Of a DNA stretch of 64,000 bases, positions 18,492 through 27,765 are shown in pieces. The stretch spans positions 3,534,001-3,598,000 of the forward strand of contig NZ_CP077769.1 in assembly GCF_020386615.1 (NCBI RefSeq), read 5' to 3'. Position numbers and translations under genes: made by a program. How positions within the stretch are numbered: the stretch's first letter is position 1; each line of letters opens with the position of its first letter. A model generated the notes under the pieces. That model did no database searches. It had not been told where the DNA came from and saw only the letters and a program-made list of their open reading frames with translations. Source of the DNA: Chitinophaga pendula (GTDB lineage Bacteria > Bacteroidota > Bacteroidia > Chitinophagales > Chitinophagaceae).

Positions 18492-20099
18492 TCAGGGCTG
18501 TACAATGTATCCCGGACCAGGTTTCAACCGGTAGGTATAGATGGATTCAGATTGATTACCATTATTGGGCTGATTTGGATCATAATATTTGACCAGGTAA
18601 CGTAACCGGGCATCTTTTTGGAGCAACTGACGGGTATTTTTCAACGAGTTACGGACTTTCACATCTTCGTTTTTTTCAGATCTGTTATGATATCCGTTCG
18701 GGCCGTACTGCCGGTTTTCGGTCACCGTATTGATCAGATAGTTAAATGGAACGAAATTCGGAGCAGCAACTGGTTGTATTTTATTGGGCCACTGGTAAAA
18801 GGCCAAATATAGATCACCATATTCATAAGTAGCTCCAGCACCACCGGTACCCACCTGATAACGATTCTCTATTTCAAGGCTGGCATATACTTTATCATAT
18901 ATACCGTAGTCCACCTGGAATGGCGCTGCAATAAGGCTATCTGTGGCAATATCTTTCATTTTGAAGGCGATAGGCACACCAGGTGATGCTGCGTCGTATG
19001 TCATTCCTTTAGCCAGCAGGGCTGTCAGTCCCTGCACACCGCCCACAAGTCGTACCGCTTCTTCTCCGCTTACGCCAGCCACGGAAACTTTTATCTCTGC
19101 GGAATCGATCAGTGCCGTTTCTTCAGATGTGAGGGAGTTTCCTCCATTTATTATTCCCAATACGTTGAAAGCCTTACGGAAAGTTGCTTCTGCTTTGGAT
19201 TGCTCTGCTTTGCTCTCTATGGTCATAATACCCATGCGTCCATAGATCACGCTACTAATATATATAGGCTGATAGCCTCCATACACGGATGGATCTACAT
19301 TCGGATCTATCAATTGCCCCGCTTCAGGAATGTCCATATCGATACTAAAGTTTTGTTGTATGAACTTTACCATGATGCCTGACTTCCCGGATATCTGGGC
19401 CAGGTTTTTATCAATGTGCGTGGAATTGGTAACAAACAACAGATTATTTTTCGTATTGTATCCATAAAGGGTTTTCAGTTCCTGATAATATGTAAAGGCC
19501 TTCATCTGATAATTGAATCTGGAAAAACCTGCTGACCCGGCAAAATCTGTTGTTAATGCATCTCTTACTACTTGTCGCATGCCTGATGGTGTTGCTATCG
19601 GTAACGTTTTGGATACTTTTAAAGGAGAGGTGGGGATAGAGACAGAAACTGTGACCGGCCTTCCATATCCCAGTATGGGAATAAGTCCAAAATCCTCTAT
19701 ACTACTACCTTTGATGATAGAGCCTGGGTATATTACATTGGTATTACCGGTAGTAACGACAAACTCATTTGCATCAAATAATTCCGCATAGTTATAGGTG
19801 GCACCATTCAACACATCTGTGAAGGAGGGTCCGTGAGGAGTTACGCTGATGCCTCCTCCCGGTATTTCAGGGTTACCGGCTGCTTTATGTGCCGCCAATA
19901 CTGCGGCAGCATCCAAAAAGGGGTGCAGGCTATCCGGTAGTTTACCTTTTACTTTAAAAGGAGTTAAGTGATAACGAGGCAACTGCGAGAAGGAATATCG
20001 GTCCTGCTGCTCTCCGATAACGTCCGCTTTAGGTTTTCTACACGCGGATAGCAAGGCTAGTACTACAGCAAAAATAAATAGGCGTTTGATGGCAAACAT
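18492..20099 (-). CDS. CDC-like (thiol-activated cytolysin family) lipoprotein, long form
   Basis: 535 aa. Lipobox ends at Cys20 (LLSAC). The body matches the pore-forming core of cholesterol-dependent cytolysins: IYPGSIIKG (123-131, compare the IYPGALL of CDCs), RPVTVSVS, the beta4-beta5 signature VIYGRMGIMTIES (284-296, CDCs have AYGRTIYVKLET), and SPGVPIAFK (372-380, CDCs NPGVPISY). After this, about 135 extra residues (400-535) with aromatic beta-rich sequence occupy the place of CDC domain 4. I see no Trp-rich undecapeptide, so cholesterol is probably not the receptor. It is last in the operon, 18 bases after the S41 protease gene. Family assignment is strong; the toxic role is inferred. 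Confidence 0.85.
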   Translation of the reverse strand: MFAIKRLFIFAVVLALLSACRKPKADVIGEQQDRYSFSQLPRYHLTPFKVKGKLPDSLHPFLDAAAVLAAHKAAGNPEIPGGGISVTPHGPSFTDVLNGATYNYAELFDANEFVVTTGNTNVIYPGSIIKGSSIEDFGLIPILGYGRPVTVSVSIPTSPLKVSKTLPIATPSGMRQVVRDALTTDFAGSAGFSRFNYQMKAFTYYQELKTLYGYNTKNNLLFVTNSTHIDKNLAQISGKSGIMVKFIQQNFSIDMDIPEAGQLIDPNVDPSVYGGYQPIYISSVIYGRMGIMTIESKAEQSKAEATFRKAFNVLGIINGGNSLTSEETALIDSAEIKVSVAGVSGEEAVRLVGGVQGLTALLAKGMTYDAASPGVPIAFKMKDIATDSLIAAPFQVDYGIYDKVYASLEIENRYQVGTGGAGATYEYGDLYLAFYQWPNKIQPVAAPNFVPFNYLINTVTENRQYGPNGYHNRSEKNEDVKVRNSLKNTRQLLQKDARLRYLVKYYDPNQPNNGNQSESIYTYRLKPGPGYIVQP

Positions 20100-20117
20100 G
20101 ATTTGGGTTTTAGTAGG

Positions 20118-21683
20118 TCATTTAAAATGAAGATCACTGATCTGTTTGATCAACCCATACTGCACCTGTATCCCTTTATCAAGGGTCTTGAGCGGAAATC
20201 CGGTAAGTATGCGCTTATTGTCGGTCACCACCGGGTATTCCCGGGGGGCTATGTTATGTAGAATATAGTATATCGCCGGATCCCTGATATCTCCAAAGTC
20301 GTACCTCGGGTCATCCTGCAGGGAGATATCGGCTGGCATACCTGAAAAGTAGTCTCCTTCTTCCCTTGCATTTTTCGTTTGGTACAGGGATAAATAAAGC
20401 TTGTATCTGTTGATGTAGATATCAAAGAATCCGATAGGTTTTCCGTATGTTTTAACAGTCGATCCCTGTAAAGAAACGCCGATCAGCTTTACATCCAGGT
20501 ATGGACGCAAACTGTTGATGAGCAATTCGCTGGCGGAAGCGGTTTGATCGCTGACAATGAAATAGACCTGGTTGACTGCCAGCAGTCCACCTGTTTTTTC
20601 AAACCGGGTAGTATTGGCCGCTACGCTATAGTCAATATCAAATAAGGTGGCGGGCCTTCCGCCCAGCATGACGGGCGTACCATTTTCATCCAATATAGGC
20701 TGCATTTTCAACAAGGAGGCCTGCCCGGACTGCATCAGGTTATTGTAATACTCCCTAAACATTATACGCCCGTCAGCATCGGCAGGAGCTATCATATTAG
20801 CGAGGTATTTGCAGGTATTCTGAAAGCCACCGCCATTGTAACGCAGGTCGACAATCAATGTATGTACTCCCTGTTGGGCAAACCGGCTGAATACTGACTC
20901 CAGGTAGGTACGCGTATTACGTTCTTCTGTAAATCGCTCATAAGCCAGATACCCTACTACCCTTGTCCCGGCGACAAACACCTGCTCTCTTAATAAGGGA
21001 TTCTGTGCATAGGCGATATTTACCAAAGTCACTGGGCGCTCCTCTCCGCTCTTTCCATCCCGGACCTTCAACCTTAACCGGCTTCCTTCCATCGCCTCCG
21101 CAGCGTAACGATAGAAATCCTCTGTGGTAGCTACCCCCCTATCATTTATCGCCAGTAAACGATCTCCCCTTTTCAATCCAGCTGCCCCTGAGGCACTTCC
21201 TTTGCTGGCCATCAGTATCCTGATATCACCCGGGGCCACTGCCACCATGGATAACCCATAGCTGCTACTACCAGCTTTCAATGCTGCGATAGGTGTTAAC
21301 TCGCCTGCATGATAACTAGCGGGATCTCCGGGCACTATCACTGTGGAGTATTTGGGTAGGTCTCTTCTTTCCGGATGTTGTTCATATGGATGTCCTGTGG
21401 AGGGGTTTACGGCGTAGTGGCTCAGATCGAACAACTCCTTTCGGACGATGGCCAGGTCACTGGCACCTGTTTGGTTCGCATAACTCCTAGGGCTAAACTT
21501 ATTTATGTCCGGCAATTGCTCATTCCAATAATACAGTTGCCTGGCATATAGATATACGGAATCCAATACTGTCAGCAACAATTGCCGGTTTTCTGCAGGT
21601 GGTACCGGCTGGCCTATATTCTCTTTTTTACAAGCGGCTATACTAATAATAGCAATCAACGGTAATAAACGACGTTTATTCAT
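20118..21683 (-). CDS. S41-family (C-terminal processing type) peptidase lipoprotein
   Basis: 521 aa. Lipobox Cys18 (SIAAC). A PDZ-like domain (about 130-220) contains SGAAGLKRGDRLLAIN. The peptidase core has DLRYNGGG (279-286), the serine motif TASASELL (381-388, nucleophile probably S385) and the Lys in TVKTYGKPIG (K415), giving the Ser-Lys dyad of tail-specific proteases. It sits between the short and long CDC-like genes with gaps of 22 and 18 bases, so it is very probably co-transcribed. I infer that it may process the CDC-like proteins, since characterised CDC-like toxins need proteolytic activation; a housekeeping periplasmic role is the alternative. Confidence 0.9.
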   Translation of the reverse strand: MNKRRLLPLIAIISIAACKKENIGQPVPPAENRQLLLTVLDSVYLYARQLYYWNEQLPDINKFSPRSYANQTGASDLAIVRKELFDLSHYAVNPSTGHPYEQHPERRDLPKYSTVIVPGDPASYHAGELTPIAALKAGSSSYGLSMVAVAPGDIRILMASKGSASGAAGLKRGDRLLAINDRGVATTEDFYRYAAEAMEGSRLRLKVRDGKSGEERPVTLVNIAYAQNPLLREQVFVAGTRVVGYLAYERFTEERNTRTYLESVFSRFAQQGVHTLIVDLRYNGGGFQNTCKYLANMIAPADADGRIMFREYYNNLMQSGQASLLKMQPILDENGTPVMLGGRPATLFDIDYSVAANTTRFEKTGGLLAVNQVYFIVSDQTASASELLINSLRPYLDVKLIGVSLQGSTVKTYGKPIGFFDIYINRYKLYLSLYQTKNAREEGDYFSGMPADISLQDDPRYDFGDIRDPAIYYILHNIAPREYPVVTDNKRILTGFPLKTLDKGIQVQYGLIKQISDLHFK

Positions 21684-21705
21684 AGGTATCCTGCTTGCAG
21701 ATTAT

Positions 21706-22860
21706 TTATCTAGGGAAGTTTACTTTAAAGGTGGTCTTAACTGGGGAATTATCACTCAGGTAACGCATCTTGAACAGAATAGGTACCCCCGGGTCGCTGG
21801 CAGAAAACTCTCCGCTATGCGCGATGTAGTTAACAAATCCGTCATAGCCTGTAACGGCCTGTCCTTGTACGTTGCTGGAGCCTCCAATCAGGTATATATT
21901 GATTTTAGAAGTGTTCACCAATGTCTTTTCGTACTCTGATATGGTCTCGTTGCTTCGTTTAAACAACTTCCTGACAATCTTTTCATAGATCGTTTTTAGC
22001 TGATAAGACATATCATTACTTTCTATAACGATAATACCCATTCTCCCATAGGTGACTTTATTGACGTATACCGGTGAATAGCCATATAGCACTCCCAGGT
22101 CTACATTATTTTCGTCTACCAGTTTGCCATTGGCAGGTTCTTCCAGCTCCATTGAGAAATTTCTCATGGTGAACCTGGCTACAAAGGCAGTAGGGAACTG
22201 GGTGCGTACTACCGACACATCTGTTGAGATACTGGAGGAAGAAAATAACCCTTTGACATTTACATTGCTGCCGTAAGCCCATTTGATCTCATCATAATAC
22301 CAGAAATTGAAGGATTCGTAGAGGAACTCTTCCATCGGAGAGGTGGAAAAGCCGGGAGCTAGCAACGCTTTTCGCAAGAAGACCCTGGTCCGGGACAAAG
22401 ACGGAGTATCTATTGTTCCTACGGCTAAGTCGGAGGGAAAACTCACGCTTACCTTGATTGGATATCGCTTGTAGTTGCGTATAGGCACGGGTACATAACT
22501 GGAGGTACTAACGGAATTTCCCTTCAATAGAGAGCCTGGATATATAAAGGATTCATTATCAGGTATTACCGTCACTTCATCTGTGGTGTAGATCTTGCTA
22601 TAGCCGGTCGAATTAGGCCAGAGACTATCCCCCAGAAAATCCGTGACATTCAGTTTTTTCTGTTCAAGGTAGTCTTTAATGGAACCGACATTGATACCGA
22701 CAATGGTATCGCCATATTTTTTTAACTGGCTGAATGAATAAGGAGCGTCTTGTTGCTGTATGCCTGTCAGCAGTTCTTCCCGGATCGTTTTTTTCGAGCA
22801 AGCGTAGAAAAGTAGTAAAGGCAAAAGCAGGACTGGATATAATTTTCTGGCTAGGTACAT
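21706..22860 (-). CDS. CDC-like (thiol-activated cytolysin family) lipoprotein, short form A
   Basis: 384 aa. Lipobox Cys21 (LLFYAC). It carries FIYPGSLLKG (105-114), YPIKVSVSFP, the signature VTYGRMGIIVIES (269-281) and DPGVPILFKM (356-365), all in the same order as in the long form. The protein ends 19 residues after this last motif, so the domain 4 equivalent is absent. It would be a pore-core-only partner. It lies 22 bases before the protease gene and 107 bases after short form B. The three paralogues are clearly diverged from one another, so the duplication is not recent. Confidence 0.85.
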   Translation of the reverse strand: MYLARKLYPVLLLPLLLFYACSKKTIREELLTGIQQQDAPYSFSQLKKYGDTIVGINVGSIKDYLEQKKLNVTDFLGDSLWPNSTGYSKIYTTDEVTVIPDNESFIYPGSLLKGNSVSTSSYVPVPIRNYKRYPIKVSVSFPSDLAVGTIDTPSLSRTRVFLRKALLAPGFSTSPMEEFLYESFNFWYYDEIKWAYGSNVNVKGLFSSSSISTDVSVVRTQFPTAFVARFTMRNFSMELEEPANGKLVDENNVDLGVLYGYSPVYVNKVTYGRMGIIVIESNDMSYQLKTIYEKIVRKLFKRSNETISEYEKTLVNTSKINIYLIGGSSNVQGQAVTGYDGFVNYIAHSGEFSASDPGVPILFKMRYLSDNSPVKTTFKVNFPR

Positions 22861-22909
22861 ATTATACGGGTTGATAACTTATGGACATCAGAGAATCTAA
22901 TAGCAGCTT

Positions 22910-22931
22910 CGTATCCGTTTTACCGGATACG
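22910..22931 (-). other. Intercistronic hairpin between the two short CDC-like genes
   Basis: Perfect 8-bp stem CGTATCCG / CGGATACG with a 6-base loop, in the 107-base gap of the operon. No T-run, so it is more likely an mRNA processing or stability element setting different levels of the flanking products than a terminator. Confidence 0.45.
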
Positions 22932-22967
22932 ATAGCCGCTATGCTATCTGACAGATAGGTCTATAAT

Positions 22968-24107
22968 TTAATTGGGTAGATAAAGTTCGAACTTGGTACT
23001 GTAAGGAGAGAAATTATTGGCGTGCCGCAGGTTAATAGAAATAGGTACTCCTGGCTTAGCAGCAGAAAATTTGCCTCCATTTACAATCAGGTCACGGAAA
23101 CCTTCAAAACCATACACCGTTTTTACAGCGTCAGCACCATCACTTCCAATTACATACGCCTTGATCTTGGCTTTATCCAAGAGTCTTTTCTGCTCTTCGG
23201 TGAGGTGTACGCCCCCTCCAATAACATCGCCGATTTTCAGCGTAGCCCTAACCGCATAATTCACCGCCTCATAGGAAGAGTCAGACTCTATCGTAATTAC
23301 TCCCATACGGCCATAGTTCACATTGGTCACTATCAAAGGAGCATAGCCACCATACAGTGCCGGGTTAATCGGTCCGTTAACTACCATTCCATCAGCTGGC
23401 GGCTCCATATTAATGGTAAAATTCTTCTGCACAAACATGGCCCGTATACGGGTTTTCTTGCTTTCGGAATGCAGGGAATCCAGCAGGTCAAAAGTAAAAA
23501 TACCACCCACGTTAATGTTAGCACCAAATGATAACTTCAATTCATCGAAGCGATAAAACCTCTGCATATCATAGGTAAAGGAGGCTATCTGCTCGCCGGT
23601 ACCCTGTTTAAGCGCATTCCGTACAAACCTTGCCTGGGCGGAAGGAGACGGTACTGCTATGGAATCCTGTATAAAATCGGTAGGAAAATCCGCATATACG
23701 GAAATAGGTCGTTGTGAGATAAGCGTGTTAGGAATGAGTTGCAGCGACAGATCATCTACACTGGTCGCGTAATAAAGCGCTCCGATATATGCTGTAGTTC
23801 TGATAGCAGCATTCATAACCGGGATTTCATCAGATGAAATCTTCAATGTTTTACCACCAGGTCCGGGCACTACACCGTCGATACTTACTGTATTCTTTTT
23901 GAATTGGCTCAGTATCTCATTCATATGATCAGTATTCCTCATAGGAATACGTATCGACTGGCTGCTGAACTGTTTAAAGTCCGCGAATTGGTAAGTAATA
24001 TTGTCTCTTCCGGCGGGTTTCTGGTCCGGCTTGGCATCATGGTCCTTTTTACAGGCGTACAGTAACAGGGACGCACCACTTAGTAGTACGATTAATGGTC
24101 TTTTCAT
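22968..24107 (-). CDS. CDC-like (thiol-activated cytolysin family) lipoprotein, short form B
   Basis: 379 aa. Lipobox Cys19 (LLYAC). The residues after Cys (KKDHD) are charged and acidic, like the lipoprotein export signals that send Bacteroidota lipoproteins to the cell surface. The usual YPGS motif is altered to YIGALYYATS. RPISVYADFP, VNYGRMGVITIES (263-275) and KPGVPISINL (351-360) are retained. Like form A it stops right after the PGVPI motif and lacks a domain 4. It is the first gene of the operon, with a -7 box about 180 bases upstream. The divergence at YPGS suggests it has a different role from form A. Confidence 0.82.
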   Translation of the reverse strand: MKRPLIVLLSGASLLLYACKKDHDAKPDQKPAGRDNITYQFADFKQFSSQSIRIPMRNTDHMNEILSQFKKNTVSIDGVVPGPGGKTLKISSDEIPVMNAAIRTTAYIGALYYATSVDDLSLQLIPNTLISQRPISVYADFPTDFIQDSIAVPSPSAQARFVRNALKQGTGEQIASFTYDMQRFYRFDELKLSFGANINVGGIFTFDLLDSLHSESKKTRIRAMFVQKNFTINMEPPADGMVVNGPINPALYGGYAPLIVTNVNYGRMGVITIESDSSYEAVNYAVRATLKIGDVIGGGVHLTEEQKRLLDKAKIKAYVIGSDGADAVKTVYGFEGFRDLIVNGGKFSAAKPGVPISINLRHANNFSPYSTKFELYLPN

Positions 24108-24284
24108 AAATTGATTTTAGTGGCTAAGATTAACAGTATGTCAATAGGTTATTAAGCGATAAATGAATAATCGATCGTACAATTCCCGGATTCCATATAT
24201 GATGATAGTACAATGGTATCTGATATAATAGATATGCTACATACAGTCGGCAACTGATTGATATGTGGTTAATTATTATCTATA

Positions 24285-24292
24285 CAAAGATA
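24285..24292 (-). promoter_or_regulatory. Likely -7 element of the CDC-like operon promoter
   Basis: On the minus strand this reads TATCTTTG, an exact match to TAnnTTTG. It lies in the 282-base gap between the histidine kinase gene and the first CDC-like gene, giving a leader of about 170 bases. A TTG at the ideal -33 distance is not obvious. Confidence 0.4.
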
Positions 24293-24389
24293 TCTTCCCT
24301 TCATTATATGTCCGTGATACAATAGAAATCCGGTGCGCTATTGTTCAAAAGTGCCGGTACTTTTTTTATATCCGTAAAAGAGGCTTTGA

Positions 24390-26354
24390 TTATTGATAAG
24401 GAATTACAATTCGGACAAGCACCCCTCTACTTCCTTGCGTATGCTTATCGATAATTGTCAACCCGGCGGGCTGCCGGGTCTTTTTTTCAAGAATAGCCAG
24501 TCGTTCCCGGGTGATGGTGCCTGCCAGTGAGCGCTTACCCTGTACTATAGGTGAGTCTGCCATCCCCCTTCCATTATCTGCAATGACACATTCCAACACG
24601 GTTCCTTGTTTTTGAATATTGATCTTTATGATGCCTCCGCTTTCCATTCCCCGAAAGCCATGCTCAATAGCATTTTCTATGAATGGTTGGAGCAACATCG
24701 GTGGGATCATTAATTCTTCTTCCTCATATCCATTATATATCGTCAGTTTGTAGGTGAATTTGCGTTCAAACCGCAACTGCTGTAACACCAGATAATCCTC
24801 CAGTGCTCTCACTTCATCCTCCAGGCTGACCAGGCTCTCCCGGGAATTCTCCAGTGAGCGGCGTAACAACCCGGCGAAAGCACCCAGGTAGCGATTGGCC
24901 AAGTCAGTCTCTTTTTGGCGGATCATATGCTGCAGTACGGATAAGGTATTAAAAATGAAATGCGGTTCCATCTGACTACGCAACAATTGCTGCTCCAATA
25001 TGATCTTTTCATTAGCAGCTAATATCCGACGCTGCCGTAATGATACGATCAGTATCACCAACAGCGCACCTGCCAATAACATGACCAGGATACTGGACAA
25101 TAACAGCAGGTTCTTCCGTTCCAGTTGGTCGGATACCTGTTTTTTCTCAAGATTTAACTGGTAGATATGCTTTTCCCTGTCCTTGACCTGGTACTGAGTT
25201 TCCAGCTCTTCCATTACACGGAGTCGTTCCTGATTATAGAACTCCTTGACTTTCTTGTTGTAGGCCTCGAGTTCATCCGCTGCCTTGCGAAGATCTCCTG
25301 CACGTATATAATAACGAAGCCGGTTTTCCCGCAACATCATGATATCAGTCAGCCATGCAGTTGTATCGGGCAACAGGATATCTGATGCCCGGTTCAGGTA
25401 ACCTCTTGCTTCCCGGTAACGGCCCAACCTTGTAAGCACTTCTCCTATATTAAAATACTCCGGCGCCAGTTCTTTTGGCGATAACTTCCCGGGATCTGCA
25501 TCCTTAAGGGCGATTATTTTATAACAATAGACTAAAGCAGAATCGAATTGCTGGCGACCATAGTAATAGCTGGCTTTCAGGTTCAGATAGTCCAACGCAT
25601 GCTGATCGAACTTATCAGGATAACGCCGCATCAGTTCATCCAATAGTGTCAGGTAATGCCGGGAGCTATCTTTTTCTTCCTGCTCCCCATAGGTAGTAAT
25701 CGCTTCCTGATAAATCCTTCCTACTAAGACTGGTTGTTCCTCTTGTAAGGACTTACCATACTTTAATGCCAGCTGTATATAGAAGCCAGCTTCCTTATAC
25801 AACTGAGCCGATCGGTTGGAAGAGGCTATTTCCGTGTAACGCACGGCACGCTCAGTCCTACTAAATGAGTCTTCCGGCGCCTGCCGCAACTCTATACCGA
25901 CTCTACTGAAGTAAAAATTAGTGGGTATCTGCTGCCCTAATACGCTCATATAATAGTCCGTTAACCGGCTGTATAATATAACCCGCTCCCGGAAACGGAA
26001 AGGGTGCCGGGAGAAAAAATAGTCCGCGTCTGTTAGGTAATACAACAGGCTATCGTCCTCTTCCGTCTGATATACACGTGCCCGTAACAAAGCCAAAGTA
26101 GCATGCGTGAAGGAATCCTTATCATAAGTATACCTGGTATCAAGCAAATGAGTAATTGCCCGGGCCAGACTATCGCGGTCATTCCATTGCCGCCTGGCTA
26201 TACGCGTTTCCAATATCCTAATCTCCGGCGACAGTACATAACTTTCCTGACTAGCTTTTTGTGGCGCTCTTGCCGACTGCCGGCATGCGGGCAGGGTCAT
26301 TAATAACAACATCCACCAGGCCATAATGCCTGGATGCATGATCAATCTGTTCAT
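24390..26354 (-). CDS. LytS-type sensor histidine kinase with N-terminal TPR-like region
   Basis: 654 aa from the ATG at 26354 (a TTG lies two codons upstream). A hydrophobic N-terminus contains TLPAC, a lipobox-like signal. Residues about 40-390 are helical, TPR-like repeats in the periplasm. One membrane helix (about 417-438, LVMLLAGALLVILIV) leads to the His-kinase domain of PF06580 type: RSQMEPHFIFN with His465, then PPMLLQPFIENAIEHGF and ADNGRGM of the ATPase. It pairs with the LytTR regulator five bases upstream on the same strand and lies directly upstream of the CDC-like operon. Confidence 0.92.
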   Translation of the reverse strand: MNRLIMHPGIMAWWMLLLMTLPACRQSARAPQKASQESYVLSPEIRILETRIARRQWNDRDSLARAITHLLDTRYTYDKDSFTHATLALLRARVYQTEEDDSLLYYLTDADYFFSRHPFRFRERVILYSRLTDYYMSVLGQQIPTNFYFSRVGIELRQAPEDSFSRTERAVRYTEIASSNRSAQLYKEAGFYIQLALKYGKSLQEEQPVLVGRIYQEAITTYGEQEEKDSSRHYLTLLDELMRRYPDKFDQHALDYLNLKASYYYGRQQFDSALVYCYKIIALKDADPGKLSPKELAPEYFNIGEVLTRLGRYREARGYLNRASDILLPDTTAWLTDIMMLRENRLRYYIRAGDLRKAADELEAYNKKVKEFYNQERLRVMEELETQYQVKDREKHIYQLNLEKKQVSDQLERKNLLLLSSILVMLLAGALLVILIVSLRQRRILAANEKIILEQQLLRSQMEPHFIFNTLSVLQHMIRQKETDLANRYLGAFAGLLRRSLENSRESLVSLEDEVRALEDYLVLQQLRFERKFTYKLTIYNGYEEEELMIPPMLLQPFIENAIEHGFRGMESGGIIKINIQKQGTVLECVIADNGRGMADSPIVQGKRSLAGTITRERLAILEKKTRQPAGLTIIDKHTQGSRGVLVRIVIPYQ

Positions 26355-26365
26355 TTGCAATAGGA

Positions 26366-27106
26366 TTATTGCCCGGTCAGAAACTGTACGACCAGGTCTT
26401 TCTTTCTATTTGAAACAGGGATGGTTTCGCCGGTCTTTAGCACCAGCAGCCCTTCTTTCTTAAAACTGTCGACATAGTGGTAGTTGACAAGGTAAGACTG
26501 GTGGCATCTAATAAAAAGGTGCGAAGGCAACAGCTCTTCATACTCTTTAATGTTACCCGAGACCACTATTTTCCGATTTCCCGTTAGCAGAAAATGAGTA
26601 TATCCTGCATTTCCCTGGCAGTAGGTAATCTCTTCAAATAATACCAGCTTTAATGCCTCCTGTGTTCGTAACACGATGCGATCATTAGGAAACTGCTTCC
26701 GTAAAGAGGTACCTGCGATATCCAGTTGCATGGGTAAGGTAGGAGCAGGTAAGGTCTCCTGGCGTACCCGCTCCAGTGCATTCCGTAATTCATCCTCTTG
26801 TACAGGCTTCAGTAAATAATCCAATGCTCCCAGGCGAATAGCCTGTATGGCATGTTGCGCATAAGCTGTTACAAAGATGACATGGAAAGGTAACGGTCTG
26901 AAATGAGCTAACAACTCAAAAGCATCTCCATCATCCAATGCAATATCCAGCAATAACAATTGCGGCTGAGTCGCCCGTAAAACAGGAATAGCGTCTTTGA
27001 TACTGCCGCATTCTGCTATCACTATAAAATCATTGTAACGGGCCATCATCTCTAATAAATCCCTGCGCAACATGGGTACGTCGTCAATTATCACGGTCTT
27101 GATCAT
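26366..27106 (-). CDS. LytTR-family response regulator
   Basis: 246 aa from the ATG at 27106 (MIKTVIIDD, the usual start); the longer frame would begin with TTG at 27130. The receiver domain has the acidic pair D8-D9, phosphoacceptor Asp54 in LLLLDIAL, Thr in FVTAYAQ and Lys in LLKPV. The C-terminal LytTR DNA-binding domain has EEITYCQGNAGYTHF and FIRCHQSYLVNYHYV. It is co-transcribed with the kinase gene five bases downstream. Targets are unknown; the adjacent CDC-like operon is the obvious candidate. Confidence 0.94.
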   Translation of the reverse strand: MIKTVIIDDVPMLRRDLLEMMARYNDFIVIAECGSIKDAIPVLRATQPQLLLLDIALDDGDAFELLAHFRPLPFHVIFVTAYAQHAIQAIRLGALDYLLKPVQEDELRNALERVRQETLPAPTLPMQLDIAGTSLRKQFPNDRIVLRTQEALKLVLFEEITYCQGNAGYTHFLLTGNRKIVVSGNIKEYEELLPSHLFIRCHQSYLVNYHYVDSFKKEGLLVLKTGETIPVSNRKKDLVVQFLTGQ

Positions 27107-27765
27107 GCGATTAGGGTTGTCTCCCGACAAAGGCTGTTTTTTCTGACAAACGGGATATATGGTGCTACAACGTCGTTGAATCGAATATACGAATACTCAA
27201 TAAGTTATTTAAAATAATATATTTCGACCTGATGTATCGAAATACATAAATAACTTTATTTAAAATTCCATTTAAGTAATGTAAAATATTAATAATCAAT
27301 ATTTTATTTACGCTTAATAAAATAACACTTCCGATATTTAATACCTGCGATACAGCATCTAACATCCAGCTTTAATCTCACAATACAACATACTGATTAT
27401 AAATAAATTACAAACACCTACTATAATACTACTTCATAGCAAACCTATTGTATATCAATGTATTGATAACCTTGCTGAATAGGATGTCAACCCTTTTCAT
27501 GATCCAATCTAGGCATAACAAATCAATTAAAAAACGCGTGAGGCAAGCGGTAAGCACAGCCTATTCCTGTGGCCAAGGCGAACAACACCTCTCCTTAAAC
27601 AGCTGCCCATAACCGGGTAGTATTTTCACTTATAATTGACGAAAAGAAAATAGATACGAAGAAAATGCTTGTAAGCAGATAGGATCTACAAGCTCGGTAA
27701 GGGATATAACATAGCAAACAGCCCTTCGCCGTAGAGATACGGTCAAAGGGCTATTGTCAAATATC
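27107..27765. other. 659-base AT-rich intergenic region
   Basis: The left 350 bases are very AT-rich, and a 66-codon frame there (27165-27365, minus) is compositionally random-looking. The middle (27535-27620) is more GC-rich and contains CATAACCGGGTAG, a motif seen again as CGTAACCGGGTAG near 59330. The right end holds the terminator of the DUF4259 gene. No convincing gene. Confidence 0.55.
27720..27752 (-). terminator. Terminator after the DUF4259 gene
   Basis: Imperfect stem AGCCCTT..CCGT / ACGG..AAGGGCT, 13 bases after the stop at 27766, followed on the minus strand by GTTTGC. Confidence 0.6.

Noticed and set aside
27165..27365. 66-codon hydrophobic frame on the minus strand
   Set aside because: It lies in very AT-rich DNA, is rich in Ile/Asn/Leu as expected from composition, and has no conserved motif or good context.
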